From Gammaproteobacteria bacterium (GTDB taxonomy: Bacteria; Pseudomonadota; Gammaproteobacteria; Steroidobacterales; Steroidobacteraceae), in the NCBI GenBank assembly GCA_020846815.1, contig JADLDF010000098.1, forward strand, positions 1 through 6,893: a stretch of 6,893 nucleotides of DNA. Reading direction: 5' to 3'. Shown one piece after another: positions 1-5,420 of this stretch (the stretch's first letter is position 1; each line of letters starts with the position of its first letter). The notes below the pieces were generated by a model. The model ran no database searches and was not told the DNA's origin. It saw nothing but the letters and a program-made list of their open reading frames with translations. The translations under genes were made by a program, and so were the position numbers.

Positions 1-641
1 AGCGTGACCGGGCAGAGATTCTGCGCCGCCGCCGCCATGACGGCGCGGCCGGTGGCCGTCGATCCCGTGAACAGCAGGTGGTCGAACGGCAGTCGCGAGA
101 ACTCGACGCCGATGCCGCCGGTCTCGTCGAAGCACTGCAGCTTCTCGGGTGGAAAGTAGCCGGGCAGCTTCTCGATCAGCAGTGCGGCGAAATGCCGGGA
201 GTTCTCGCTCAGTTTCACCATGGCACGGTTGCCCGCGGCGAAGATCGTGGCGAGTGGCGAGAAGCTGAGATTGAGGGGAAAATTCCACGGCACGATCACG
301 CCCACGACGCCGAGGGGCTGGGGGATCACGCGGTTGCGGGCGAGGCCGTAGGCCAGGCGGTCGACCTGCCGCGACTGCGGCCGCATCCAGCGTCGCAGAT
401 GCGCGAGGCAGTGGTCGATCTCCTTCAGGACCGGCAGCACCTCGGTGAGCAGCGTCTCGTGCCGGCTGCGGTGGCCGTAGTCGCCGGAGATCGCCGCGCA
501 GATCGCGTCCGCGTGTTCCTGCACGAAGCGCCGCAGGGCCAGCAGATCCCGGCGTCGTTCCGCCGCATCCGGCACAGGGTCGGCACGACAGGCCTCGCGC
601 TGCCGCGCGAGTGCGCTAGAGAGAACGGCGGCATGCGACAT
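1..641 (-). CDS. Coniferyl-aldehyde-dehydrogenase-like aldehyde dehydrogenase, N-terminal part (3' end outside window)
   Basis: The frame from ATG at 641 stays open to the window edge, giving 213 codons of a family usually about 475 residues long. It shows the ALDH signatures: PLGVVGVIVPWNFPLNL at about 109-125 (N120 is the oxyanion-hole Asn of the family), VKLSE at 142-146 (K143 contacts the cofactor), and FDHLLFTGSTATGR at 186-199, the Rossmann glycine turn. This wording is typical of the coniferyl aldehyde dehydrogenase (CalB) branch, which oxidises coniferyl and other aromatic or long-chain aldehydes to acids with NAD(P)+ in the cytoplasm. The general-base Glu (LELGGK) and the catalytic Cys would lie just beyond base 1, so activity cannot be judged. 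The ribosome site is weak (GGAT about 8 nt upstream). The 140 nt up to the next gene hold only a poor -10-like TATCCT, so co-transcription with that gene is possible. Family call is firm; exact substrate is not. Confidence 0.9.
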   Translation of the reverse strand, partial: MSHAAVLSSALARQREACRADPVPDAAERRRDLLALRRFVQEHADAICAAISGDYGHRSRHETLLTEVLPVLKEIDHCLAHLRRWMRPQSRQVDRLAYGLARNRVIPQPLGVVGVIVPWNFPLNLSFSPLATIFAAGNRAMVKLSENSRHFAALLIEKLPGYFPPEKLQCFDETGGIGVEFSRLPFDHLLFTGSTATGRAVMAAAAQNLCPVT

Positions 642-781
642 GTTCGATATCCGGACGACGGCGAACCTGGCACAGGATACGCCGGCTGCAGGACGCAGGC
701 CCTAGCGGGTCCGGATCGGTTCCGACAGCCCGCGCCAGAGGACCTCGATGCGGATGCACAGCCGGGTAGCGAGCCTCGCGC

Positions 782-1162
782 TCAGGTCTGCCTCGCTGCG
801 GGCGCCGGGTTCATTTCGAAGTAGTCGCGCCATTTCGCGACCTTGCCGTCGCGGAACTCGAGGATGCCCATGTAAGGATGGCCGACGCGCTGGCCGGTGC
901 GGGTGTCGGTGTACTCCTCGCGCCCCTCGATCATCAGGAAGTCCGCGCCTTCGGCGGTCCGCAGCACTTCCCAGGCCACGTCGGCGGTGTACTGGCGGTA
1001 CTTGTCCATGAACCTGCGTACCCAGTCCTTGCCGACGAGTGGGCGCGAGGTCACGTGGTAGTGGTACTCCACGTCGTCCGTCAGGTACGAGAGAAAAGAT
1101 TCGGTGTCCTGCTCGCGCGTGGCACGCATGATCGCCTGCAGCGTCTCGGTCTTGGTCGGCAT
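782..1162 (-). CDS. SnoaL/NTF2-like fold protein (limonene-epoxide-hydrolase-like), 126 aa
   Basis: Start chosen at ATG 1162 because GGAG (1169-1172) sits 6 nt upstream and the protein then begins directly with helix 1 (MPTKTETLQAIMRA). The frame is open 63 codons further, but that part is proline/arginine rich and unlike the family. Length fits a single cone-shaped NTF2-like domain. The C-terminal strand-turn HPYMGILEFRDGKVAKWRDY at 95-114 is typical of SnoaL-like and limonene-1,2-epoxide-hydrolase-like proteins. The epoxide hydrolase uses an Arg-x-Asp pair plus a distal Asp; here R81-E82-E83 and D113 lie in comparable places, with Glu for the first Asp, and a Tyr/His cluster Y33-H34-Y35-H36 could line the pocket. 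Role could be a small-molecule isomerase or hydrolase, or a non-enzymatic binding protein. It reads toward the aldehyde dehydrogenase gene 140 nt away, which may hint at shared catabolism. Fold is fairly sure, function unknown. Confidence 0.82.
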   Translation of the reverse strand: MPTKTETLQAIMRATREQDTESFLSYLTDDVEYHYHVTSRPLVGKDWVRRFMDKYRQYTADVAWEVLRTAEGADFLMIEGREEYTDTRTGQRVGHPYMGILEFRDGKVAKWRDYFEMNPAPAARQT

Positions 1163-1168
1163 CGGGCG

Positions 1169-1172
1169 CTCC
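1169..1172 (-). promoter_or_regulatory. Ribosome binding site of the NTF2-like gene
   Basis: CTCC on the plus strand reads GGAG on the minus strand, 6 nt before ATG 1162. It decides the start in favour of 1162 over the longer in-frame extension. Confidence 0.6.
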
Positions 1173-1244
1173 GCGGTTTGCGTGACCCTGCCGGGCGGGT
1201 CGTGCCGAGGCGGTGCACCTGCGCTGCAGGGTCGGGAGTGGCGA

Positions 1245-1274
1245 AGGATAGGAGACGCCCGTTCAATTGCGCAA
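1245..1274 (-). promoter_or_regulatory. Weak promoter candidate for the NTF2-like gene
   Basis: On the minus strand TTGCGC (1274-1269) and TATCCT (1250-1245) are separated by 18 nt. That is 3 of 6 and 4 of 6 matches to a sigma-70 consensus, and would give a leader of about 75 nt. In GC-rich DNA such matches occur by chance, so this is only a candidate. Confidence 0.25.
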
Positions 1275-1395
1275 GCGACGGGCGATGCCCGTGCCGGCGG
1301 GAGAGCGTCTCGTGCCCTGCGGTTTCCGGGCGGGCCACGCCGGAGCGGCACGCCTGGCCGAGCGGCGGCCGTCGCGTCCCTCGGCCGACCTCTGG

Positions 1396-1426
1396 TCGAG
1401 TAAACCCGCCGGCAGTGCTCTATGAT
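1396..1426 (+). promoter_or_regulatory. Candidate sigma-70 promoter of the tadA operon
   Basis: TATGAT at 1421-1426 matches the -10 consensus at 5 of 6 positions, in a rare AT-richer patch. The best -35 is TCGAGT at 1396-1401 (3 of 6) with a long 19-nt spacer. Transcription would start near 1433, leaving a leader of about 60 nt. The -10 is good, the -35 poor. Confidence 0.4.
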
Positions 1427-1474
1427 CGCGCCCTTCCGGCGGGACCGGGCCGCTGCCCGTGTTGCTGCCCCGAC

Positions 1475-1480
1475 GAGGGA
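1475..1480 (+). promoter_or_regulatory. Ribosome binding site of tadA
   Basis: GAGGGA lies 11 nt before ATG 1492, slightly far but the only purine-rich stretch nearby. It supports ATG 1492 over the in-frame GTG at 1459, which has no such site. Confidence 0.5.
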
Positions 1481-1491
1481 TTTCTCCCCGC

Positions 1492-1950
1492 ATGCCTCTT
1501 ACACCCGACACCGACCACATGCGGCGCGCGCTCGGCCTTGCGCGCGATGCGGCCGTGCGCGGCGAGGTGCCGGTCGGCGCGATCGTGGTGCGCGGCGACG
1601 AATGCCTGGGCGAAGGCTACAACCGTCCGATCGGCGAGCACGATCCGACCGCCCATGCCGAGATCGTCGCGCTGCGCGCGGCTGCCCGCCGCGTCGGCGA
1701 CTATCGCCTCACCGGCACGACCCTGTACGTGACGCTCGAGCCCTGCATCATGTGCGCCTCGGCGATCGTCCACGCGCGCGTCTCGCGCCTGGTGTTCGGC
1801 GCCTGGGATCCCAAGGCCGGTGCGGCGGGCAGCATCACCGACGTGTTCAGGATTCCGCAGCTCAACCACCGGGTCGACGTCTTCGGCGGCGTGCTCGCCG
1901 GGGAATGCGCCGAGGTGCTGCAGCGGTTCTTCGCGGAGCGCCGCGCATGA
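1492..1950 (+). CDS. tadA: tRNA-specific adenosine deaminase TadA
   Basis: Cytoplasmic zinc enzyme that deaminates the wobble adenosine (A34) of tRNA-Arg(ACG) to inosine, allowing one tRNA to read CGU, CGC and CGA. The 152-residue product has the complete CDA-family zinc site: HAE at 55-57 (H55 zinc ligand, E57 proton shuttle) and PCIMC at 84-88 (C85 and C88 ligands). TadA-specific surroundings are all present: EVPVGAIVV at 25-33, YNRPIGEHDPTAHAE at 43-57, and GAAGSITDV followed by NHRV, much as in E. coli TadA. Length is normal. The start at ATG 1492 is set by a GAGGGA site; a GTG at 1459 would add 11 unconserved residues. The TGA overlaps the ATG of the transporter gene by 4 nt (ATGA), so tadA is the first gene of a three-gene operon. 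Essential in most bacteria. Confidence 0.97.
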   Translation: MPLTPDTDHMRRALGLARDAAVRGEVPVGAIVVRGDECLGEGYNRPIGEHDPTAHAEIVALRAAARRVGDYRLTGTTLYVTLEPCIMCASAIVHARVSRLVFGAWDPKAGAAGSITDVFRIPQLNHRVDVFGGVLAGECAEVLQRFFAERRA

Positions 1951-3332
1951 GGCCCGCCAGCACCTCGCTGACGACGGGCTCGATTCCGCGCACGCTGTTC
2001 GCGTTCGCGCTGCCCTTGCTCATGGGCAACGTACTGCAGTCGGTCAACGGCTCGATCAACGCGGTCTGGGTCGGCAAGTTCCTCGGCACCGCGGCGCTGA
2101 CCGCGACCAACAACTCCAACATCGTGACGTTCCTGCTGCTCGGCGGCGTGTTCGGCCTCACCATGGCCTCGACCATCCTGATCGCCCAGGCCGTCGGCGG
2201 CCGGCGGATGGAAGAGGCGAAGCGCGTGGTCGGCACCAGCGCGACGTTCTTCATGTCGCTCGCCGTGCTGCTCGCGATCACCGGCGTCGCCTTCAGCCCG
2301 CACGTGCTTGCGTGGATGGCGACGCCGCACGACGCGCTGCCGCTCGCCATCGCCTACATGCGGGTGATGTTCCTCGCGCTGCCGGCTTCGTACGCGTTCT
2401 TTTTCATCAATGCGGCGTTGCGCGGCGCCGGTGATTCCAAGACGCCGTTCTACTACCTCGTGCTCTCGGTCGTGCTCGATTTCGTGCTGAACCCGGTGTT
2501 CATCTTCGGCGTCGGGCCCATCCCGGCGCTAGGGATCGCGGGCTCCGCGACCGCGACGCTGGTGTCGCAGGTGGTGAGCCTGCTGGCGCTGGTGCGTCAC
2601 GTGTATCGCCGCCCCAATGTGCTGGCGCTGCGCCGCGGCGAGTTCCACCTGTTGTGGATCGACTGGAAGATCGTGCGCACGCTGGTGCTCAAGGGCATCC
2701 CTATGGGTCTGCAGATGATCGTGCTCTCCTCGAGCATGGTGCTGTTCCTGCAGGTCGTGAACCGCTTCGGCTCGGAGACGGCCGCGGCCTTCGCCGCGTC
2801 GATGCAGCTGTGGAACTACGTGCAAATGCCGGCGTTCGCCCTCGGCGCCGCCGTTTCATCGATGGTGGCGCAGAACATCGGCGCCGGCCTCTGGGATCGC
2901 GTCGGGCAGACCGCACGTTACGGCGTGGTGTTCAACGTCGCATTCACCGGCTTCGCAGTGCTGGTGATCTATCTTGCCAGCCGGCACGCGATCGGCGTGT
3001 TCCTGCCGCCGGGCAGCGCTTCGGTCGGAATCGCCGAGCACATCAACCACATCGTGCTCTGGTCCTTCCCGCTGTTCGGCATCTCGATGGTGCTCTCGGG
3101 CGTGGTACGTGCTGCGGGTGCGGTGGTGGTGCCACTGCTGGTGCTGGTGATCGCGCTGCTCGGCGTGCGCGTGCCGCTCGCATTCTTCGCCGTCGGCCGC
3201 TGGGGGGCGGACGGCGTCTGGTGGAGCTTCTCGATCTCGGCGGCCGTCGCGGCCGTGCTGACGGTCGCGTACTACCGCTACGGCAACTGGCGCGCCGCCA
3301 GGATGGCGCCGACGGCGGCTCCGGCGGGCTAG
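1947..3332 (+). CDS. MATE-family multidrug/toxin efflux transporter
   Basis: Inner-membrane antiporter of the MATE family (NorM/DinF relatives), which exports organic cations, drugs or metabolites using a Na+ or H+ gradient. The 461 residues fit the usual 440-480. The sequence alternates hydrophobic stretches compatible with 12 membrane helices in two related halves. The N half has PRTLFAFALPLLMGNVLQS (14-32) and the characteristic loop ALRGAGDSKTPF (157-168). The C half has the matching KGIPMGLQMIVL (249-260) and the paired loop VVRAAGAVVVP (386-396). A short basic loop near 217-230 (RHVYRRPNVLALRR) joins the halves. ATG 1947 overlaps the tadA stop, and GGAG at 1935-1938 lies 8 nt upstream, so translation is probably coupled. 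The substrate cannot be told from sequence; the operon partner gives no clue. No frameshift or missing segment seen. Confidence 0.93.
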   Translation: MRPASTSLTTGSIPRTLFAFALPLLMGNVLQSVNGSINAVWVGKFLGTAALTATNNSNIVTFLLLGGVFGLTMASTILIAQAVGGRRMEEAKRVVGTSATFFMSLAVLLAITGVAFSPHVLAWMATPHDALPLAIAYMRVMFLALPASYAFFFINAALRGAGDSKTPFYYLVLSVVLDFVLNPVFIFGVGPIPALGIAGSATATLVSQVVSLLALVRHVYRRPNVLALRRGEFHLLWIDWKIVRTLVLKGIPMGLQMIVLSSSMVLFLQVVNRFGSETAAAFAASMQLWNYVQMPAFALGAAVSSMVAQNIGAGLWDRVGQTARYGVVFNVAFTGFAVLVIYLASRHAIGVFLPPGSASVGIAEHINHIVLWSFPLFGISMVLSGVVRAAGAVVVPLLVLVIALLGVRVPLAFFAVGRWGADGVWWSFSISAAVAAVLTVAYYRYGNWRAARMAPTAAPAG

Positions 3333-3336
3333 CATC

Positions 3337-3666
3337 GTGCAGCAGCGGTCCGAGTTCCGGATCGTCTATCCGCTGCCGGCACGGCCGGTGGCCACGATCG
3401 CCGATCGCCGTTTCAGCGCGCTCGACGTCTCCGAGCATGCGATGCGTCTGGACCAGCGGCACGTTCCTCGGCCCCTGGTCGCGGGTGAGCGTGTCGCGGG
3501 CCGTATCTGCCTCGCGCAGCAGGTCGAGCACGCGTTCGAAGGCTGCGTGCTGCGCCTGGAGTCGAACGCGGCAGTGGTGCTGCTCGACGAGCGGTTCCGG
3601 ATCGACCTGTCGGTGATCTTCCAGGAGCAGCGCTACCTGCGGTCCCGTTTCCCGGACTGGCGTTGA
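3337..3666 (+). CDS. PilZ-domain-like protein, 109 aa, altered ligand motif
   Basis: Starts at GTG 3337, 4 nt after the transporter stop, so it is the third gene of the tadA operon. No clear ribosome site is visible. The arrangement resembles a single PilZ domain, the bacterial c-di-GMP receptor fold: R4-x-x-x-R8 at the N-terminus (QQRSEFR), then D30-V-S32-E-H-A35 where the consensus is (D/N)-x-S-x-x-G, followed by beta-strand-like stretches (AGRICLA, GCVLRLES, AVVLLDERFRIDL). The last Gly of the signature is Ala. The protein has no partner domain, signal peptide or membrane segment, so it would be a small cytosolic adaptor. Single-domain PilZ proteins often act on motility, pili or polysaccharide export; nothing here names the target. 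It could also be a degenerate PilZ that no longer binds c-di-GMP. Coding status is supported by tight operon spacing; the family call is moderately sure. Confidence 0.72.
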   Translation: MQQRSEFRIVYPLPARPVATIADRRFSALDVSEHAMRLDQRHVPRPLVAGERVAGRICLAQQVEHAFEGCVLRLESNAAVVLLDERFRIDLSVIFQEQRYLRSRFPDWR

Positions 3667-3690
3667 ATCCGGTTGGGGGCCGGGTGCGAT

Positions 3691-3709
3691 GCGGCGCTCA
3701 GAGCGCCGC
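3691..3709. terminator. Perfect 8-bp GC hairpin at the convergent end of the PilZ-like gene and mltF
   Basis: GCGGCGCT (3691-3698) and AGCGCCGC (3702-3709) are exact complements around the 3-nt loop CAG. The structure overlaps the mltF stop codon (3698-3700) and lies 25 nt beyond the PilZ-like stop. Neither side has a T-tract, so it is not a classic intrinsic terminator; it may instead protect 3' ends or slow polymerase from both directions. Confidence 0.4.
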
Positions 3710-5212
3710 GGGCGCGTCGGCCTCGTCCTGGGCAAGATCTTCGTCCTCGAGGCCCGCCAGATCGGCGAGGCGCGTGCCCGCGTCGGGCTGGTGGCGCGCG
3801 GTCGAGCGCCACTCGAGCACGTTGGCGAACTGTCGCACGCGATCGACCGTGTACTGCGCCTCCCAGCCGCGCGCGTACCCGTTCTTGACCCGCAGGTACC
3901 AGGCCTCGTCGGACAGCAGCGGCAGGTTTTCGCGCACCTCGATCCAGCGGTCCGGATTGCCGCCGCGCATCTGGGTGATGACGCGTGCGTCCTCGAGATG
4001 ACCGTAGCCCATGTTGTATGAGGCGATCGCGAACCAGCTGCGATCCGGATCCTTGATCCGCGCCGGGATCTGCGCCAGGACCTTCAGGAAGTAGCGCGCG
4101 CCGCCGAGTATGCTCTGACGCGGATCGAACGGCTCGCGCACCCCGAGCGCCGCGGCGGTCTCGGGCATGAGCATCATGATGCCGCGCGCGCTGTTCGGCG
4201 ATTCGGCGCGCGGGTTCCACTGCGATTCCTGGTAGGCGAGGGCGGCGAGCAGCCGCCAGTCGACGCCGGTCTGCACCGAGGCCTGCTCGAACAGGGGCTG
4301 CAGCGCGGGCAAGCGCTGCTCGACGTGGGCGCGGAACTCGCGCGCGGTCAGGCGCCGCATCTGGCCCGGGGGCTGCAGCGCGCGTGCCGACAGCGCGGCG
4401 AGACGCCCGCTGCGCCGCTCGCGCTCGAACCAGGTGTCGACGGCCGCGCGCAGCGACTCGGCGCCGCGCGGCAGGATCCACTGCACGGGTCGCTTGCGCG
4501 GCAGCGAGAACGCCACGCCGACTTCCGGGTGCAGCGCGCGCGCGAACGCGAATTCGTGGCCGTCCACCAGCGCGACGTCCGCGGTGCCGCGCGCGATCGC
4601 ATCCAGCGTGTCGATGCCACCGTCGCGCGGAATCTCGATCCATTCGAGCGGCTGGCCGGCGGCCGGCGTCCAGCCCGAGAGGTACAGCGCCTCGACGCTG
4701 TCCTCCATGACGACGATCCGCTTTGCGGCGACCTCGGCCAGCGTGGCCGGCCGCGACTGGCTGCGGCGATAGACCCAGTGCTGCGGCACCGTGTCGTACG
4801 CGGCCGCCGGCAGGCCGACGTCCTGCCATGCCGGGTCCCAGCTCAGGTGGGCTGCGACCAGGTCGAAGCGTCCGCCGGCGAGCGCCTCGCGCAGGGCGGA
4901 GCGGTTCGGAAAGACCTCGACCCGCAAGCGGACACCGAGCGATCGGGCGAAGCCGTTGGCGAGCTGGTACTCGAGGCCTTCCGGACCATGTGTCCCGAGG
5001 TAGTAGGTGGTCGGGCTGTTGAGCGTCGCCACCCGCAGCACGCCGCGGGCCTCGATCGTCTCGGGCGTCGGGACGGACGCCTCCGGACTTTCGCCGGCGC
5101 AGCCCGGAGCGACGAAGGCGAAGCCCAGCAGCGCGGCCAGGGCGAGCAGGGCACGCCGCCGGCGCGGCAGGCCGCGGCACGGGGCGGAGGGGCCTGTCAC
5201 TTCAGCGATCAT
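3698..5212 (-). CDS. mltF: Membrane-bound lytic murein transglycosylase F
   Basis: Cleaves the MurNAc-GlcNAc bond of peptidoglycan with 1,6-anhydro-MurNAc formation, acting in the periplasm at the membrane. The 504 residues have the two-domain MltF layout. An N-terminal export signal comes first (RRRR at 17-20, then a hydrophobic stretch at 21-35). A solute-binding-protein-3-like regulatory domain spans about 57-265 (GVLRVATLNSPTTYYLG, FDLVAAHLSWDP). A GH23/SLT catalytic domain spans about 305-450. Catalytic E329 lies in ALAYQESQWNP; GIMMLMP (344-350) and IASYNMGYGH (396-405) are the other SLT motifs, the former in the MltF-type form. VAPGC at 34-38 is only a poor lipobox, so lipid anchoring is uncertain; a retained signal anchor is the alternative. 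ATG 5212 has no ribosome site and lies 23 nt from the divergent tRNA. The C-terminal 35 residues are acidic and not conserved in kind. Confidence 0.95.
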   Translation of the reverse strand: MIAEVTGPSAPCRGLPRRRRALLALAALLGFAFVAPGCAGESPEASVPTPETIEARGVLRVATLNSPTTYYLGTHGPEGLEYQLANGFARSLGVRLRVEVFPNRSALREALAGGRFDLVAAHLSWDPAWQDVGLPAAAYDTVPQHWVYRRSQSRPATLAEVAAKRIVVMEDSVEALYLSGWTPAAGQPLEWIEIPRDGGIDTLDAIARGTADVALVDGHEFAFARALHPEVGVAFSLPRKRPVQWILPRGAESLRAAVDTWFERERRSGRLAALSARALQPPGQMRRLTAREFRAHVEQRLPALQPLFEQASVQTGVDWRLLAALAYQESQWNPRAESPNSARGIMMLMPETAAALGVREPFDPRQSILGGARYFLKVLAQIPARIKDPDRSWFAIASYNMGYGHLEDARVITQMRGGNPDRWIEVRENLPLLSDEAWYLRVKNGYARGWEAQYTVDRVRQFANVLEWRSTARHQPDAGTRLADLAGLEDEDLAQDEADAPAAL

Positions 5213-5219
5213 CTTGGGT

Positions 5220-5225
5220 TAGAAT
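5220..5225 (+). promoter_or_regulatory. -10 element of tRNA-Ser(CGA)
   Basis: TAGAAT matches the -10 consensus at 5 of 6 positions and ends 10 nt before the mature tRNA 5' end, so the primary transcript would have almost no leader. No good -35 is seen at 16-18 nt spacing (TCACTT at 5197-5202 with 17 nt). The same bases read TATTCT on the minus strand (5226-5221), a possible -10 for mltF. Confidence 0.5.
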
Positions 5226-5235
5226 AGGCGATTCC

Positions 5236-5328
5236 GGAGAGGTACCGAAGCGGTCATAACGGCGCCGACTCGAAATCGGATGGTCGGTTAATCCCGGCAC
5301 GTGGGTTCGAATCCCACCCTCTCCGCCA
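5236..5328 (+). tRNA. tRNA-Ser, anticodon CGA
   Basis: Reads UCG codons. Class II tRNA. Acceptor stem is GGAGAGG (5236-5242) with CCTCTCC (5318-5324), discriminator G5325 (serine identity) and encoded CCA 5326-5328. D-stem is CCG/CGG (5245-5247 with 5260-5262) with the GG pair at 5252-5253. Anticodon loop CTCGAAA (5269-5275) puts CGA at 5271-5273. The long variable arm has stem 5283-5287/5294-5298 (one G-T pair), the mark of serine tRNA. T-arm is GTGGG/CCCAC around TTCGAAT. The outermost anticodon-stem pair (5264/5280) is a G-A mismatch; all else pairs normally. Divergent from mltF; single gene, no cluster. Confidence 0.97.
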
Positions 5329-5357
5329 TCTTCGCTCTGCCGAGCCGCGATATGCAC

Positions 5358-5379
5358 CCTGTCTGTCATCGACGACAGG
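5358..5379. terminator. Hairpin between tRNA-Ser and the convergent FHA gene
   Basis: CCTGTC (5358-5363) pairs with GACAGG (5374-5379), then after a single bulged T the stem continues GTC/GAC (5365-5367 with 5371-5373) around loop ATC, giving 9 pairs in all. It lies 29 nt past the tRNA CCA and 41 nt past the FHA stop. No T-run follows in either direction, so it is a candidate transcript end or 3'-stabilising hairpin only. Confidence 0.35.
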
Positions 5380-5420
5380 AGGACCAGCATCGTTCGTGAG
5401 TTCGACAGGCACCAGCGTGG

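Larger units (their letters stand above)
1163..1491. other. Divergent intergenic region (329 nt) between NTF2-like gene and tadA
   Basis: No gene is supported here. Frames that cross it are extensions of neighbours or R/P/A-rich shadow frames. It holds weak promoter candidates for both sides and three small inverted repeats: GACCC/GGGTC (1184-1201, 8-nt loop), CCTGC/GCAGG (1218-1230, 3-nt loop) and ACGGGC/GCCCGT (1278-1292, 3-nt loop). No T-tract follows any of them, and no known riboswitch or operator was recognised. Confidence 0.6.

Noticed and set aside
78..824. 248-residue plus-strand frame opposite the aldehyde dehydrogenase
   Set aside because: No recognisable domain; the minus strand carries clear ALDH motifs over the same bases. 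High GC produces long antisense frames.
1163..1351. 63-residue N-terminal extension of the NTF2-like protein
   Set aside because: Pro/Arg-rich and outside the domain; GGAG at 1169-1172 marks ATG 1162.
1422..1946. Upstream extension of the MATE frame through tadA
   Set aside because: It overlaps all of tadA and is Arg-rich; the membrane protein starts naturally at 1947 with its own ribosome site.
3633..5180. 515-residue minus-strand frame overlapping mltF in another frame
   Set aside because: Arg/Ala/Gly-rich translation without motifs; mltF in the neighbouring frame has complete domains and catalytic residues.
4325..5227. 300-residue plus-strand frame opposite mltF
   Set aside because: Antisense shadow, also running into the tRNA promoter; no domain.
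5202..5390. 62-residue minus-strand frame with a GEGGIRTH-type stretch
   Set aside because: It is the antisense of tRNA-Ser, a well-known source of falsely annotated proteins; the tRNA folds fully on the plus strand.
5236..5420. tRNA-Ser as an integration site for a mobile element
   Set aside because: No duplicated tRNA 3' end and no integrase or phage-like gene in the window.
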